From assembly GCF_014195535.1 (NCBI RefSeq), contig NZ_JACIBY010000001.1:1098395-1162394 (forward strand): a stretch of DNA of 64,000 bases. Reading direction: 5' to 3'. The number at the start of each line of letters is the position of its first letter. The stretch's first letter is position 1. The notes under the pieces are model-generated. The model did not search any database. It was given only the letters and a program-made list of their open reading frames with translations, and was not told the origin of the DNA. The stretch is from Runella defluvii (GTDB lineage Bacteria; Bacteroidota; Bacteroidia; Cytophagales; Spirosomataceae). The position numbers and the translations under genes are program-made. This document shows positions 1-8,004 of the stretch, one piece after another.

Positions 1-133
1 GGATTGATGGTGACGGTTTTGTAAGAAAACATGATAGCGAATGACGAGTTGATGAATGACGAATGAAATCCCCTTGCACTGCAAGGAAAAAAAGTCCCTC
101 CCTCACTGGGGAGGGATTTAGGGTGGGGTGCAT
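1..133. other. Intergenic left edge with G/C-rich inverted repeat
   Basis: No gene is visible. Around 91-113 there is a short inverted repeat (TCCCTCCC ... GGGAGGGA) next to a run of A, which could be the terminator of the leftward tatD gene or a dispersed repeat copy. The first 70 bases contain degenerate direct repeats of the type GAATGACGA. Confidence 0.4.
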
Positions 134-910
134 TTAGCGCAAATTTAGCGCATTTTCGGTGGTTTGTTGGGCAATGGTTTCCACGCTTACCTGCATCAAA
201 TCCGCAACACGCTGCGCAATGAGCGGGATGTAGGCGACTTCGTTGCGCTTGCCTCGGTAGGGGACGGGCGCTAGGTACGGGCAGTCGGTTTCCAAGACGA
301 TGTGCTTTAAGTCGATGTAAGGGAGGACTTTGTCGAGGCCGCCGTTTTTGAAAGTCGCTACGCCTCCCACGCCCAGTTTAAAGCCGAGTTCGATGGCTTT
401 TTGGGCTTCTTCCAACGTACCCGTAAAGCAGTGGAAAATGCCTTTGAGCTGCGGATTGGCCACTTGTTCTATCAACTCCACCACTTCCCAAAAGGCGTTT
501 CGGCTGTGGATGTCAATCCAGAGGTTGTGTTTGAGGGCGAGGCCGCACTGTACCAAAAAGGCTTCTTTTTGCTGTTCGACAAAGGTTTTGTCCCAGTACA
601 AATCCATGCCTATTTCGCCAATGGCGACGAATTTTTGAGCGGAGGGGCTTGCCTGCGCTTTGTTAAGCCACTCTTCAACGATGTATAATTCTTGCTGAAA
701 ATCTTCTTTGACGTAGGTGGGGTGTAGGCCCATCATGGGCAAACACACGTTGGGGTATTGTTCGGCCAAGGCCATCATGCCGTCGATGGTCGTGTGGTCG
801 CAGTTAGGCATCCATATTTGCTGAATACCTGCTTGAAACGCTCGTTCGAGCATGGCTTCGCGGTCGTCGTTGAATACTTCGTCGTAAATATGTGCGTGGG
901 TTTCTATCAT
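134..910 (-). CDS. tatD: TatD family metal-dependent deoxyribonuclease/hydrolase
   Basis: A 258-residue TIM-barrel metal-dependent hydrolase of the TatD family, whose members are 3'-5' exonucleases or DNases using two divalent metals. Visible ligands are the HxH motif (H5, H7), E99 in GEIGMDLYWD, H135 in IHSRN, H160 in FHCF and D209 in ETDCPYL, so the active site is complete and the length is normal. The reading frame stays open upstream to 1048, but those 46 residues translate the repeat-rich intergenic DNA and have no family counterpart, so the ATG at 910 (MIETHAH) is chosen. It is followed upstream by the glycosyltransferase on the same strand, separated by repeats. The exact substrate cannot be told from sequence. 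Confidence 0.93.
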   Translation of the reverse strand: MIETHAHIYDEVFNDDREAMLERAFQAGIQQIWMPNCDHTTIDGMMALAEQYPNVCLPMMGLHPTYVKEDFQQELYIVEEWLNKAQASPSAQKFVAIGEIGMDLYWDKTFVEQQKEAFLVQCGLALKHNLWIDIHSRNAFWEVVELIEQVANPQLKGIFHCFTGTLEEAQKAIELGFKLGVGGVATFKNGGLDKVLPYIDLKHIVLETDCPYLAPVPYRGKRNEVAYIPLIAQRVADLMQVSVETIAQQTTENALNLR

Positions 911-970
911 TTTATAAGTAGTAATTTTTTTAGTGTCGAGGGTAGAGTGTCGAATGGAATGTCGAGGGTA

Positions 971-1080
971 GAATGCAGAATGTCGAGTGTTTCTAATCCA
1001 TGTCGGGTTGTAAGCAACCCTCCCCACGGAATGTCGGGTTGTGAGCAACCCTCCTCACTAAAACTCGACATTCTACATTC
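971..1080. repeat. 17-bp inverted repeat enclosing two GGGTTG-TRAG-CAACCC hairpins
   Basis: Arms 971-987 and 1064-1080 are complementary over 17 positions with one mismatch. Between them lie two 16-nt hairpins, GGGTTGTAAGCAACCC (1005-1020) and GGGTTGTGAGCAACCC (1036-1051), 31 bp apart, each with a 6-bp stem and a TAAG or TGAG loop. The same 16-mer recurs in arrays at 6.7, 33.9, 41.8 and 46.2 kb. It fills the gap between tatD and the glycosyltransferase gene. Confidence 0.85.
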
Positions 1081-1092
1081 GTCACTCGTCAT

Positions 1093-2091
1093 TCAAAAAT
1101 AGTTTCTTCCTTTCCACTGGGTGTTTTTGGTTGTATAAAAGTTAATCAGCATGGTAAAGTTCATTCCGAGGTGATAAAACCAGAAAAACGGCGCTCCCAG
1201 CATCAGCGTGTTGAGCTGCAACCAACTGAGGCTACCCACAAGCCAAGCGGTGGTAAAAACGTAGCTGGCAAAGGTTAAAAAGAGGGCCGTTTTTGGGAAA
1301 AAGAGGGCTAAAACGAGCAAAATTGGAATCAGCAGGCCGTTGAGATAGACCCCAATCCGCTGTCCCCACGGCAGCGACATGGCTCCGTACATCCAGCGTT
1401 TGCGTTGGATTAGTAATTCTTGAAAGGTCGGAACAGGCTTTGAAATCGTCAACACGCGGCGGTCGAAAAGTTGCTCAAACCGAAAGCCTTTTTCCAAAAT
1501 AGCCCTGAAAAGTGCGTAATCTTCGGTGATTGAAAACGGGATGCCTTCGTAGCCACCCACGGCGTCGTAGGCTTGGCGGGTGGTGGCCATGTTGTTGCCC
1601 ATGGCCGTGACGGGGATGCCAAATAGGCCAAAAAGCCGCATGAGCGAGAGGTAAAAAAGCCATTCCATGCCCTGAAAGACTCCTAATCCCCAATGAGGGA
1701 ATGGAGGTATTTGCATGGTGGTGATGCCCGTTACTACCCCCACGTTGGGTTTAAAATGCCGCAGCATTTCTTGGATCCAATCGGTAGGTACTTCGATGTC
1801 GGCATCGGTAAAAAATAGGTGCTCGCCCGTGGCATGGTGCGCGAGCTGGGCCAATACGTTGGTTTTTCCTTTTAAATTTGGAAGGGTATGGGTGATGCTA
1901 ACTAATTTAAAATGAGGCTTGTTGTGAATAAAGTTGCGAACAATGTCTGCCGTTTCGTCGGTCGAGGCATCGTCGCCCACGAGCACTTGCAGGTGCGATT
2001 TGGGGTAGGTCAGTGCTTCAACCGACTGCAAGCATTCGAGGATATTGGTTGCTTCGTTGCGTGCTGCAATGAGAATGGAGACTTTCTTCAC
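1093..2091 (-). CDS. Processive family 2 glycosyltransferase, membrane-bound
   Basis: A 332-residue inverting GT-A glycosyltransferase (family GT2). Motifs seen: VGDDASTD (about 38-45) for nucleotide-sugar binding, the metal-binding DAD at 96-98 in FFTDADIEVP, the catalytic TED at 189-191, and QRKRW at 229-233, which is the Q/RxxRW motif of processive enzymes such as cellulose or hyaluronan synthases. Three or four hydrophobic helices follow (about 245-320), so it sits in the inner membrane. The product could be a polysaccharide or a glycolipid; the acceptor cannot be told. A near-consensus promoter lies just upstream at 2108-2134. It is divergent from the potassium channel gene. Confidence 0.88.
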   Translation of the reverse strand: MKKVSILIAARNEATNILECLQSVEALTYPKSHLQVLVGDDASTDETADIVRNFIHNKPHFKLVSITHTLPNLKGKTNVLAQLAHHATGEHLFFTDADIEVPTDWIQEMLRHFKPNVGVVTGITTMQIPPFPHWGLGVFQGMEWLFYLSLMRLFGLFGIPVTAMGNNMATTRQAYDAVGGYEGIPFSITEDYALFRAILEKGFRFEQLFDRRVLTISKPVPTFQELLIQRKRWMYGAMSLPWGQRIGVYLNGLLIPILLVLALFFPKTALFLTFASYVFTTAWLVGSLSWLQLNTLMLGAPFFWFYHLGMNFTMLINFYTTKNTQWKGRNYF

Positions 2092-2107
2092 AAGTTCGTT
2101 TTTTCGG

Positions 2108-2134
2108 CAAAGGTAAACGACTGTCGTGGAACAA
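2108..2134 (-). promoter_or_regulatory. Bacteroidota-type promoter for the GT2 gene
   Basis: On the minus strand TTG (2132-2134), 16 bp, then TACCTTTG (2108-2115) matches the Bacteroidota TTG/TAnnTTTG pattern, with a spacer one base shorter than the usual 17-23. It lies 17 bp upstream of the glycosyltransferase start codon. Confidence 0.55.
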
Positions 2135-2199
2135 AAGTGAAGGATTTCGGATTTATGTATTCAATCCTCTCTAAACCATCCTTAATGTACGAACAAACA

Positions 2200-3186
2200 A
2201 TGAAAACAAATAGACTTATCAATTCAATTAAAAAAAGTGCGCTTTTGGAACGCGAAGAACAGCGAGTAGAACTTGGTTTTGGAACGCAGCTCACTGGTTT
2301 ACAGGGAAGACTGGTCAATCCTGATGGTAGTTTTAATGCCAAACGGGTCAACGTGTCTTTCTGGGCGTGGGCTGATATTTTTCACCGCCTGACGCTGTTG
2401 TCTTGGCCACGTTTTTTTGTGGTTGTTTTTCTCATCTACTTTGTGGTTAACTGCCTATTCTCGCTTCTTTACTTGGTCATTGGGGTCGAAAATTTGCAAG
2501 GTATTCACGGGACGGGCGTGGTGGATAAATTTTGGGGAGCCTTCTTTTTTAGCGCCCAAACGCTCACGACAGTAGGATATGGGCACGTATCGCCTGCGGG
2601 ATTGATGGCAAGCGCTTTGTCGTCGGTCGAGTCGTTGGTGGGGGTGTTGGGTTTTGCCATTGCGACGGGTTTGGTTTATAGCCGTTTTTCTCGCCCTGTT
2701 CCTAAGATACTGTTTAGCCAAAATGCTATTTTTGCACCTTATCTCGACATCAACGCGTGGATGTTTCGGATGATCAACGAGAGTCCCAACGAGTTGGTGG
2801 ACGTGAACGTGTCGGTGTCGTTATCGCGTTTAGAAACCCTACCGTCGGGGCAGCGAACGCGTAAGTATTATCCGTTGAAACTGGAGCGAAACCAAGTGAA
2901 TTTTTTCCCCATGCACTGGACGCTCGTTCATCCTTTGACGGAAGAAAGTCCTTTGTACGGCGTCACCGAAGAAGGGTTGAGAGATTCAGATACGGAGATA
3001 CTGGTGTATATTCGCGCTACGGAAGAAACATTTTTGCAGCCGGTTCATGCCCGCTACTCGTACCGATACGAAGAGATTACGTGGGGGGCTAAATTTAGAC
3101 CCATGTTTGACGGCACCAAAGTGGACGGGATTGTTAGGGTGGATGTTCAAAAAATTCATGAATTTGACAAGGTTTCTCTCAACTAA
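2200..3186 (+). CDS. Inward-rectifier-type potassium channel (Kir family)
   Basis: A 328-residue prokaryotic Kir-like K+ channel. In order: an amphipathic slide helix (about 52-63), TM1 (about 70-95), a pore helix with selectivity filter TVGYGH (124-129), TM2 (about 138-162), and a C-terminal cytoplasmic immunoglobulin-like domain (about 170-328), as in KirBac proteins. It would form a homotetramer in the inner membrane and conduct K+, gated by its cytoplasmic domain. The frame is open to 1912, but this overlaps the divergent glycosyltransferase; in-frame ATGs at 2155, 2185 and 2200 are candidates and 2200 (MKTNRL) gives a normal Kir N-terminus. Its stop lies only 20 bp before the first ATP synthase gene, so they may be co-transcribed. 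Confidence 0.9.
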   Translation: MKTNRLINSIKKSALLEREEQRVELGFGTQLTGLQGRLVNPDGSFNAKRVNVSFWAWADIFHRLTLLSWPRFFVVVFLIYFVVNCLFSLLYLVIGVENLQGIHGTGVVDKFWGAFFFSAQTLTTVGYGHVSPAGLMASALSSVESLVGVLGFAIATGLVYSRFSRPVPKILFSQNAIFAPYLDINAWMFRMINESPNELVDVNVSVSLSRLETLPSGQRTRKYYPLKLERNQVNFFPMHWTLVHPLTEESPLYGVTEEGLRDSDTEILVYIRATEETFLQPVHARYSYRYEEITWGAKFRPMFDGTKVDGIVRVDVQKIHEFDKVSLN

Positions 3187-3206
3187 CGCTTTTAACAAAC
3201 AAACGA

Positions 3207-3434
3207 ATGAGCACCCCTACCGACCCTAAGCAGGAGAAACGATTTACCTCTAACTATGCCAAATATTCGGGCATTGCGTTCCAAATGTTGGGCACAATAG
3301 GCTTGGGGGTGTATGCTGGATTGAAGCTCGACGAATGGTTGGCCTACAAGTTTCCACTTTTCACGCTGGTGCTTTCGTTGGGGTCAGTAGGGGCTTCTTT
3401 ATACCTTATGATTGTGCAAGTAAAAAGCGAATAA
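3207..3434 (+). CDS. atpZ: AtpZ/AtpI family protein, ATP synthase-associated
   Basis: A 75-residue protein with two hydrophobic segments (about 19-39 and 47-70) and the family pattern YAKYSGIAFQM...GLKLDEW. AtpZ/AtpI proteins are small membrane factors encoded at the head of F-type ATP synthase operons, implicated in c-ring assembly or Mg2+/Ca2+ handling. Position confirms it: it precedes the genes for a small membrane protein and subunits a, c, b and delta. The spacing to the next gene is 6 bp, consistent with one transcript. Confidence 0.82.
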   Translation: MSTPTDPKQEKRFTSNYAKYSGIAFQMLGTIGLGVYAGLKLDEWLAYKFPLFTLVLSLGSVGASLYLMIVQVKSE

Positions 3435-3440
3435 GAAATT

Positions 3441-3809
3441 ATGCTTCGGACAATATTATTTTCTGCAATTATTGGAATTGTATTTTTTACAGCCGAATAC
3501 TTTGGCTTTGGTGCCATTTTGCCAAAAGAAAAATGGTTTATTTTAGCCTTCTTTTTTACGTTATCTATCCTTCAGCACAGGATATTATCCTTTGGTTTTC
3601 AGGACGATAACGACAAATTTGTGCAGTTTTATTTGGCATCGGCAGTGATAAAGCTGATTTTGTGTATGGTATTTGTTGCCGTATTCGTCTATTTGCAAGT
3701 AAATGAGGTAGTTTCGTTCATCATTACCTTTTTTGCATTATATTTATTTTATACTTGCTTTGAAGTTGTCGGAATGTATCGTAACTTGCGCCGCGATTTG
3801 AAACCGTAG
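3441..3809 (+). CDS. Small four-helix membrane protein in the ATP synthase operon
   Basis: A 122-residue protein with about four hydrophobic helices (roughly 2-20, 32-48, 62-86, 90-110). No catalytic motif is visible. It lies between the AtpZ-like gene and atpB, with gaps of 6 and 7 bp, the place where Bacteroidota often carry a poorly conserved subunit-I-like protein. By position it may help assemble the F0 sector; this is inference only. Confidence 0.75.
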   Translation: MLRTILFSAIIGIVFFTAEYFGFGAILPKEKWFILAFFFTLSILQHRILSFGFQDDNDKFVQFYLASAVIKLILCMVFVAVFVYLQVNEVVSFIITFFALYLFYTCFEVVGMYRNLRRDLKP

Positions 3810-3816
3810 AGCAATA

Positions 3817-4836
3817 ATGAAACATATTTCAATCCGTCTATTTGTACTTTTCTTATTTTTAGCGGCCATTGTCTCGCCGCAAGTAATGGCCGAAGAACCT
3901 CACAAACACGGTGAGAAAGAGAAATTTAACGCAGGTGAAATGATTATGCACCACGTGGCAGATGGCCACGAGTGGCATTTTGCAACCATCGGTCACACGC
4001 ACATTTCGATTCCGCTTCCAGTCATTATTTATGACGAAAGCAAAGGATTCAAAGTTTTCTCTTCAAGCCACTTCTACCACAGCGAAGACGGTACGTACGA
4101 AGGATATAAACTAGAGCACGAACACATCACGGCATTGGACGGCTCACACGTGAAAGATTTCTCAATCACGAAAAACGTAGCATCGTTGATTCTCAGCTTT
4201 GTTTTGTTGTTGACTATTTTCCTGACAGTTGCCAAGTCGTACAAGGAGCGTACAGGAAAATCGCCAAAAGGTTTGCAGTCGGTTCTTGAGCCCATCATCA
4301 TTTTTATTCGTGACGAAGTGGCGAAAAGCAACATCGGTGAAAAACACTACCGTCGTTTTACCCCTTATTTGTTGACCTTGTTCTTCTTTATTTGGATCAA
4401 CAACTTGTTGGGTTTACTTCCAGGTGGCGCCAACTTGACAGGTAACATTGCCGTGACGATGACCCTTGCGGTGATTACGTTCATCGTTGTTAACTTCAAT
4501 GGTAAAAGCACGTATTGGACGCACATTTTTGCGATGCCAGGCGTTCCAAAATGGATGTTGATTATCCTTACTCCCGTAGAAATTGTTGGTTTGTTCATGA
4601 AACCATTCTCATTGATGGTTCGTCTTTTTGCCAACATCACGGCGGGTCACATTATCTTATTGAGCTTTTTGAGCATGATTTTCATTTTTGAAAGTCTTGC
4701 AGTAAGCCCAGCGGTTGCCATCTTCTCTACCTTTATCAACCTTATTGAGTTGTTGGTAGCGGCTTTGCAAGCGTACATTTTTACGGTACTTACAGCTTCG
4801 TACATCGGTGCAGCCGTAGAAGAGCATCACCACTAA
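3817..4836 (+). CDS. atpB: ATP synthase F0 subunit a
   Basis: Subunit a (339 residues) forms the proton half-channels next to the c-ring. The N-terminus has a signal peptide (about 1-25, ending VMA) followed by a His-rich periplasmic stretch of about 80 residues, an extension typical of Bacteroidota. Five or six membrane helices follow. The essential arginine is in LMVRLFANITAGH (about residue 269), and the C-terminal helix has the conserved ELLVAALQAYIFT segment. The protein ends in HHH, which could bind metal. It is the third gene of the atp operon and is 42 bp from atpE. Confidence 0.95.
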   Translation: MKHISIRLFVLFLFLAAIVSPQVMAEEPHKHGEKEKFNAGEMIMHHVADGHEWHFATIGHTHISIPLPVIIYDESKGFKVFSSSHFYHSEDGTYEGYKLEHEHITALDGSHVKDFSITKNVASLILSFVLLLTIFLTVAKSYKERTGKSPKGLQSVLEPIIIFIRDEVAKSNIGEKHYRRFTPYLLTLFFFIWINNLLGLLPGGANLTGNIAVTMTLAVITFIVVNFNGKSTYWTHIFAMPGVPKWMLIILTPVEIVGLFMKPFSLMVRLFANITAGHIILLSFLSMIFIFESLAVSPAVAIFSTFINLIELLVAALQAYIFTVLTASYIGAAVEEHHH

Positions 4837-4866
4837 TTTTTGTAAACTTTATTTTTTCATATATAA

Positions 4867-5142
<276 letters not shown>

Positions 5143-5225
5143 TTCATCGTCCTACCAAAAAGTGGTTTCTTGACCGTTGTGTACATTAGGTACCAGCATC
5201 CGTTAGTAACTGCTTAAAGATAGAC

Positions 5226-5266
5226 CATTCTCCAGTTGCAAGCAGTAGGCAAGCTTCTGGAGAATG
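5226..5266 (+). promoter_or_regulatory. Intercistronic hairpin between atpE and atpF
   Basis: Arms CATTCTCCAG (5226-5235) and CTGGAGAATG (5257-5266) form a perfect 10-bp stem with a 21-nt loop. There is no T-run behind it, so it is unlikely to stop transcription outright. It may stabilise the upstream atpE message or act as a processing site, which would help make more subunit c than b. Confidence 0.5.
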
Positions 5267-5302
5267 ATTAGTAAATAGAAACTCATAAGCTATTTCAATA
5301 TC

Positions 5303-5797
5303 ATGGAATTAGTAACCCCCCAACTCGGCCTCATATTTTGGCAATTAGTATTCTTCGGAATTTTGTTGTTCTTGTTGGCTAAACTTGCTTGGAAGCCAAT
5401 TTTGTCAAGCTTGAGCGAGCGCGAACACCAGATCCAAAGTGCTTTGGACTTGGCTGAAAAGACGCGCGCCGATATGGCAAAATTGCAAGCTGACAACCAA
5501 CAATTGTTGGCAGAAGCCCGCGCAGAACGCGATAGCATCTTGAAAGCAGCAAAAGAATCTGCGGATCGTATCATTGCAGAATCTAAAGACAAAGCAACAG
5601 TAGAAGGTAAGCGTATCATCGAAGATGCCCGCGAAACCATCAGCAACGAACGTGCTGCCCTTGTTGCCCAAATGAAAAAAGAAGTTGTTACCATTTCGCT
5701 TGAAATAGCAGAAAAGGTACTTCGCAAAGAATTGAGCGATAAGTCGGCACAAGAACAACTTGTGGCTGATTTGGCAAAAGAAGCTAGACTTAACTAA
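5303..5797 (+). CDS. atpF: ATP synthase F0 subunit b
   Basis: A 164-residue peripheral stalk subunit. One N-terminal membrane helix (about 8-27) is followed by a long, charged, Ala/Glu/Lys-rich helix typical of the b dimer (about 30-150). The start LVTPQLGLIFWQLVFFG and KPILSSLSERE at the membrane exit fit the family well. It anchors the F1 head to subunit a and binds delta, whose gene starts 12 bp downstream. Confidence 0.95.
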   Translation: MELVTPQLGLIFWQLVFFGILLFLLAKLAWKPILSSLSEREHQIQSALDLAEKTRADMAKLQADNQQLLAEARAERDSILKAAKESADRIIAESKDKATVEGKRIIEDARETISNERAALVAQMKKEVVTISLEIAEKVLRKELSDKSAQEQLVADLAKEARLN

Positions 5798-5809
5798 GCG
5801 CCGAAACAA

Positions 5810-6346
5810 ATGTCTGAATCTACCGTAGCTTTACGATACGCTAAGTCATTGATTGATTTAGCAGAAGAAAAAAATGTAGTGGAAACTGTTTATAAAGACA
5901 TGGTTCTTTTTAAAACCGTTTCCGACGATAATCGTGGGTTGATGTTGGCGTTGAAAAGCCCCGTCGTTCGCCATGATAAAAAACTCGCTATACTTAAAGG
6001 AGTGTTTCAAGATAAAGTAGATCCAGTTTCTTTTGGTATCTTCAATATCATCACTCACAAAAACCGTGAAGGTATCATGCACAGCATTGCCGACGCATTC
6101 ATCAAATTGTACGATGAGCGTAAAGGCATTGTGAAAGCCTACATCACTTCTTCTACTGCATTGACGGATGCGTTGCGTAAGCAGTTCATTACGATTGTGG
6201 CAGAAGCTACTGGTAAAACAGTAGAGCTGGAGGAGAAAGTGGATGATAAGTTAATCGGAGGGTATATCCTTCGTGTAGGCGATCGCCAGGTAGATGCCTC
6301 GATTCGTAAACAACTGAATGACTTGAAATTAAAGTTACTCAATTAA
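5810..6346 (+). CDS. atpH: ATP synthase F1 subunit delta
   Basis: A 178-residue peripheral-stalk subunit that links the b dimer to the top of F1 (OSCP/delta family). The N-terminal helical domain begins ALRYAKSLIDLA, and the C-terminal signature is visible as IGGYILRVGDRQVDASIRKQL (split here into IGGYILRVGDRQVD and ASIRKQL). Length is normal. The operon stops here: a strong terminator follows at 6376 and the next gene is on the opposite strand, so the alpha, gamma, beta and epsilon genes must lie elsewhere. Confidence 0.94.
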   Translation: MSESTVALRYAKSLIDLAEEKNVVETVYKDMVLFKTVSDDNRGLMLALKSPVVRHDKKLAILKGVFQDKVDPVSFGIFNIITHKNREGIMHSIADAFIKLYDERKGIVKAYITSSTALTDALRKQFITIVAEATGKTVELEEKVDDKLIGGYILRVGDRQVDASIRKQLNDLKLKLLN

Positions 6347-6375
6347 GGTATTTTTTTATCTGCTTAGAGTGACAG

Positions 6376-6410
6376 AAGCCCTCTCTGCTTTGCGGAGAGG
6401 GCTTTTTTTG
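6376..6410 (+). terminator. Rho-independent terminator of the atp operon
   Basis: AAGCCCTCTC (6376-6385) pairs with GAGAGGGCTT (6395-6404), the inner TGC/GCG extend the stem around a TTT loop, and a T-run follows to 6409. It lies 29 bp past the atpH stop, between convergent genes. Confidence 0.88.
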
Positions 6411-6412
6411 TA

Positions 6413-6682
6413 CTACATTTCGTCAAAAATAGCTTCGATGGCTTCTGCGAATGCTTCGTCTTTTTCAGTGACTGTATTGCCCGCGTCGTGGGTAGTAAGT
6501 TCAATCGTTACTTTGTTCCAGACATTGGACCACCATGGGTGATGGTTCATGGCTTCGGCTACTTCGGCTACCTTGGTCATAAATGCAAAGGCTTCCTTGA
6601 AGTCTTCAAATTCGTATTCACGAACTAGCTTGTTGTTTTGTTCTATCCACATATCATTTATTTTGTTAAGAAACTGTATCAT
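6413..6682 (-). CDS. phhB: Pterin-4a-carbinolamine dehydratase (4a-hydroxytetrahydrobiopterin dehydratase)
   Basis: An 89-residue PCD/DCoH family protein that dehydrates 4a-hydroxytetrahydropterin and so recycles the cofactor of aromatic amino acid hydroxylases. Conserved motifs are FxFxDFxxAFxFMxxVAxxAE (about 24-44), NHHP (46-49) with the catalytic histidines, and TTHD (63-66). The ATG at 6682 (MIQFLNK) is preferred; the ATG at 6698-6700 falls inside a hairpin repeat copy and adds six unsupported residues. No hydroxylase gene is nearby. Confidence 0.9.
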   Translation of the reverse strand: MIQFLNKINDMWIEQNNKLVREYEFEDFKEAFAFMTKVAEVAEAMNHHPWWSNVWNKVTIELTTHDAGNTVTEKDEAFAEAIEAIFDEM

Positions 6683-6704
6683 TAACGGGGTTGTGAGCAT
6701 TTGA

Positions 6705-7117
6705 GTGCCACTGGTTTCTCAAAACCAGAGGTTGTTGCGCGCTTCACGGGGTTGTGAGCAACCCTTTTTTGAGGTTTTGAGAAACCTCAAGCACTTGTGA
6801 GTGCCACTGGTTTCTCAAAACCAGAGGACATTGCGCGATTCATTGGGTTGTGAGCAACCCTTTTTGAGGTTTTGAGAAACCTCAAGCACTTTTGAGTGCC
6901 TCCCTGTGTGCCTCTGGTTTCTCAAAACCAGAGGACATTGCGCGCTTCACTGGGTTGTGAGCAACCCTTTTTGAGGTTTTGAGAAACCTCAAGCACTTGT
7001 TTGTGCCACTGGTTTCTCAAAACCAGAGGTTGTTGCGCGATTCATTGGGTTGTGAGCAACCCTTTTTGAGGTTTTGAGAAACCTCAGGCACTGTTGAGAA
7101 ATCTCAAGCACTACAGC
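6705..7117. repeat. Tandem array of about 95-bp units made of three small hairpins
   Basis: Units repeat every 95-107 bp; the anchor GGGTTGTGAGCAACCC occurs at 6749, 6845, 6952 and 7047. Each unit also has CTGGTTTCTCAAAACCAG (first at 6711-6728) and GAGGTTTTGAGAAACCTC (first at 6771-6788), joined by linkers such as GTTGCGCGCTTCA. All three hairpins have 6-7 bp stems with different sequences, yet the loop is always TGAG or its complement CTCA. No gene is contained. It lies between the marC stop and the pterin dehydratase gene. Confidence 0.93.
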
Positions 7118-7118
7118 A

Positions 7119-7688
7119 CTATAGTGTACTTCTAAATAATTTGATGGAAATGGCGATGAGAATTAACCCAAATATCTTGCGCAATACGTCAGTGCCCGCT
7201 ACACCCAATTGTCGCTCAATCCATGCCGATGAACGCAGTACCAGGTAAATAAAAACAAGGTTAATGAGGATACCAACAATGATATTTATCTCTTGGTAAG
7301 CGGCTTTGAGCGAGAGAATGGTTGTCATGGTACCTGCCCCCGCAATCATAGGAAAAGCAATAGGAACGATAGAGGTGGCATTGGTATGAACGGCATCGTG
7401 TTTGAAGATGTTTCGTCCAAGAATCATTTCAAGACCAATCAAGAATAAAATCAGGGCACCTGCAACGGCAAAGGAGGCGACATCAACGCCAAAAAGCTTC
7501 AAAATTTCTTTCCCAACGTACAGAAAAGCAATCATCAAACCGCCCGAAACCAGGGTAGCTCGGCGGGCATTGATGCTGCCTGCCTTCTTTCGGAGGTCGA
7601 TGATAATGGGAATTGCCCCCAAAATGTCAATGACAGAGAATAGAATCAGCGTGACTGAAACGACCTCTTTGATGTTGAAGGAATACAT
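7119..7688 (-). CDS. MarC family integral membrane protein
   Basis: A 189-residue membrane protein of the MarC/UPF0056 family with six hydrophobic helices. Family features are the N-terminal LFSVIDILGAIPIIIDL and the central PIAFPMIAGAGTMTTIL repeat-like motif. Its transport role is unresolved; the once proposed link to multiple antibiotic resistance is not supported by the family literature. The frame is open to 7790, but a -7-like TATCTTTG lies at 7716-7723 on the minus strand, inside that extension, which supports the ATG at 7688. Confidence 0.88.
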   Translation of the reverse strand: MYSFNIKEVVSVTLILFSVIDILGAIPIIIDLRKKAGSINARRATLVSGGLMIAFLYVGKEILKLFGVDVASFAVAGALILFLIGLEMILGRNIFKHDAVHTNATSIVPIAFPMIAGAGTMTTILSLKAAYQEINIIVGILINLVFIYLVLRSSAWIERQLGVAGTDVLRKIFGLILIAISIKLFRSTL

Positions 7689-7788
7689 GGAAATGGTTTT
7701 TGTGATGATGAGAAACAAAGATAGTACATTATTTTGCCGTTTATCCTTGAATTTTACCGTTTCAGTGAGTTTTGAAAATATTTTAGCC

Positions 7789-7826
7789 AAGTACCTTGCA
7801 TCGCAAAGTACCTTATATTAGCTTTG
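7789..7826 (+). promoter_or_regulatory. padR-pspC promoter with overlapping imperfect palindrome (candidate PadR operator)
   Basis: TTG (7796-7798), a 20-bp spacer and TAGCTTTG (7819-7826) match the Bacteroidota promoter exactly. An imperfect inverted repeat, AAGTACCTTGC (7789-7799) and GCAAAGTACCTT (7803-7814), covers the -33 element, as expected for an operator of the autoregulated PadR repressor encoded downstream. Operator function is inferred. Confidence 0.6.
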
Positions 7827-7876
7827 TACCATGGATTACCAATTAACAGCCAATTGAAAACAAAAAAGGAAGTGCT

Positions 7877-7937
7877 GAGTGATAAGTGATAAACGATGAG
7901 TGATAAGCTGAGGCAAACTACTCATCACTTATCACTC
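7877..7937. repeat. 14-bp perfect inverted repeat in the padR leader
   Basis: GAGTGATAAGTGAT (7877-7890) and ATCACTTATCACTC (7924-7937) are exact complements, with a further GATGAGTGATAAG copy in the loop. It lies between the promoter and the padR start and would be transcribed as a long hairpin in the 5' leader. It may be a dispersed repeat or a regulatory structure. Confidence 0.7.
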
Positions 7938-8004
7938 TTAACTCATCATTCTAACAAATTCAGCCATGACGTTTAATCAAAAAATTCCAAAACATGACAG
8001 TAGC

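Noticed and set aside
1912..2199. N-terminal extension of the Kir channel
   Set aside because: It overlaps the divergent glycosyltransferase gene and its promoter and does not look like a Kir N-terminus.
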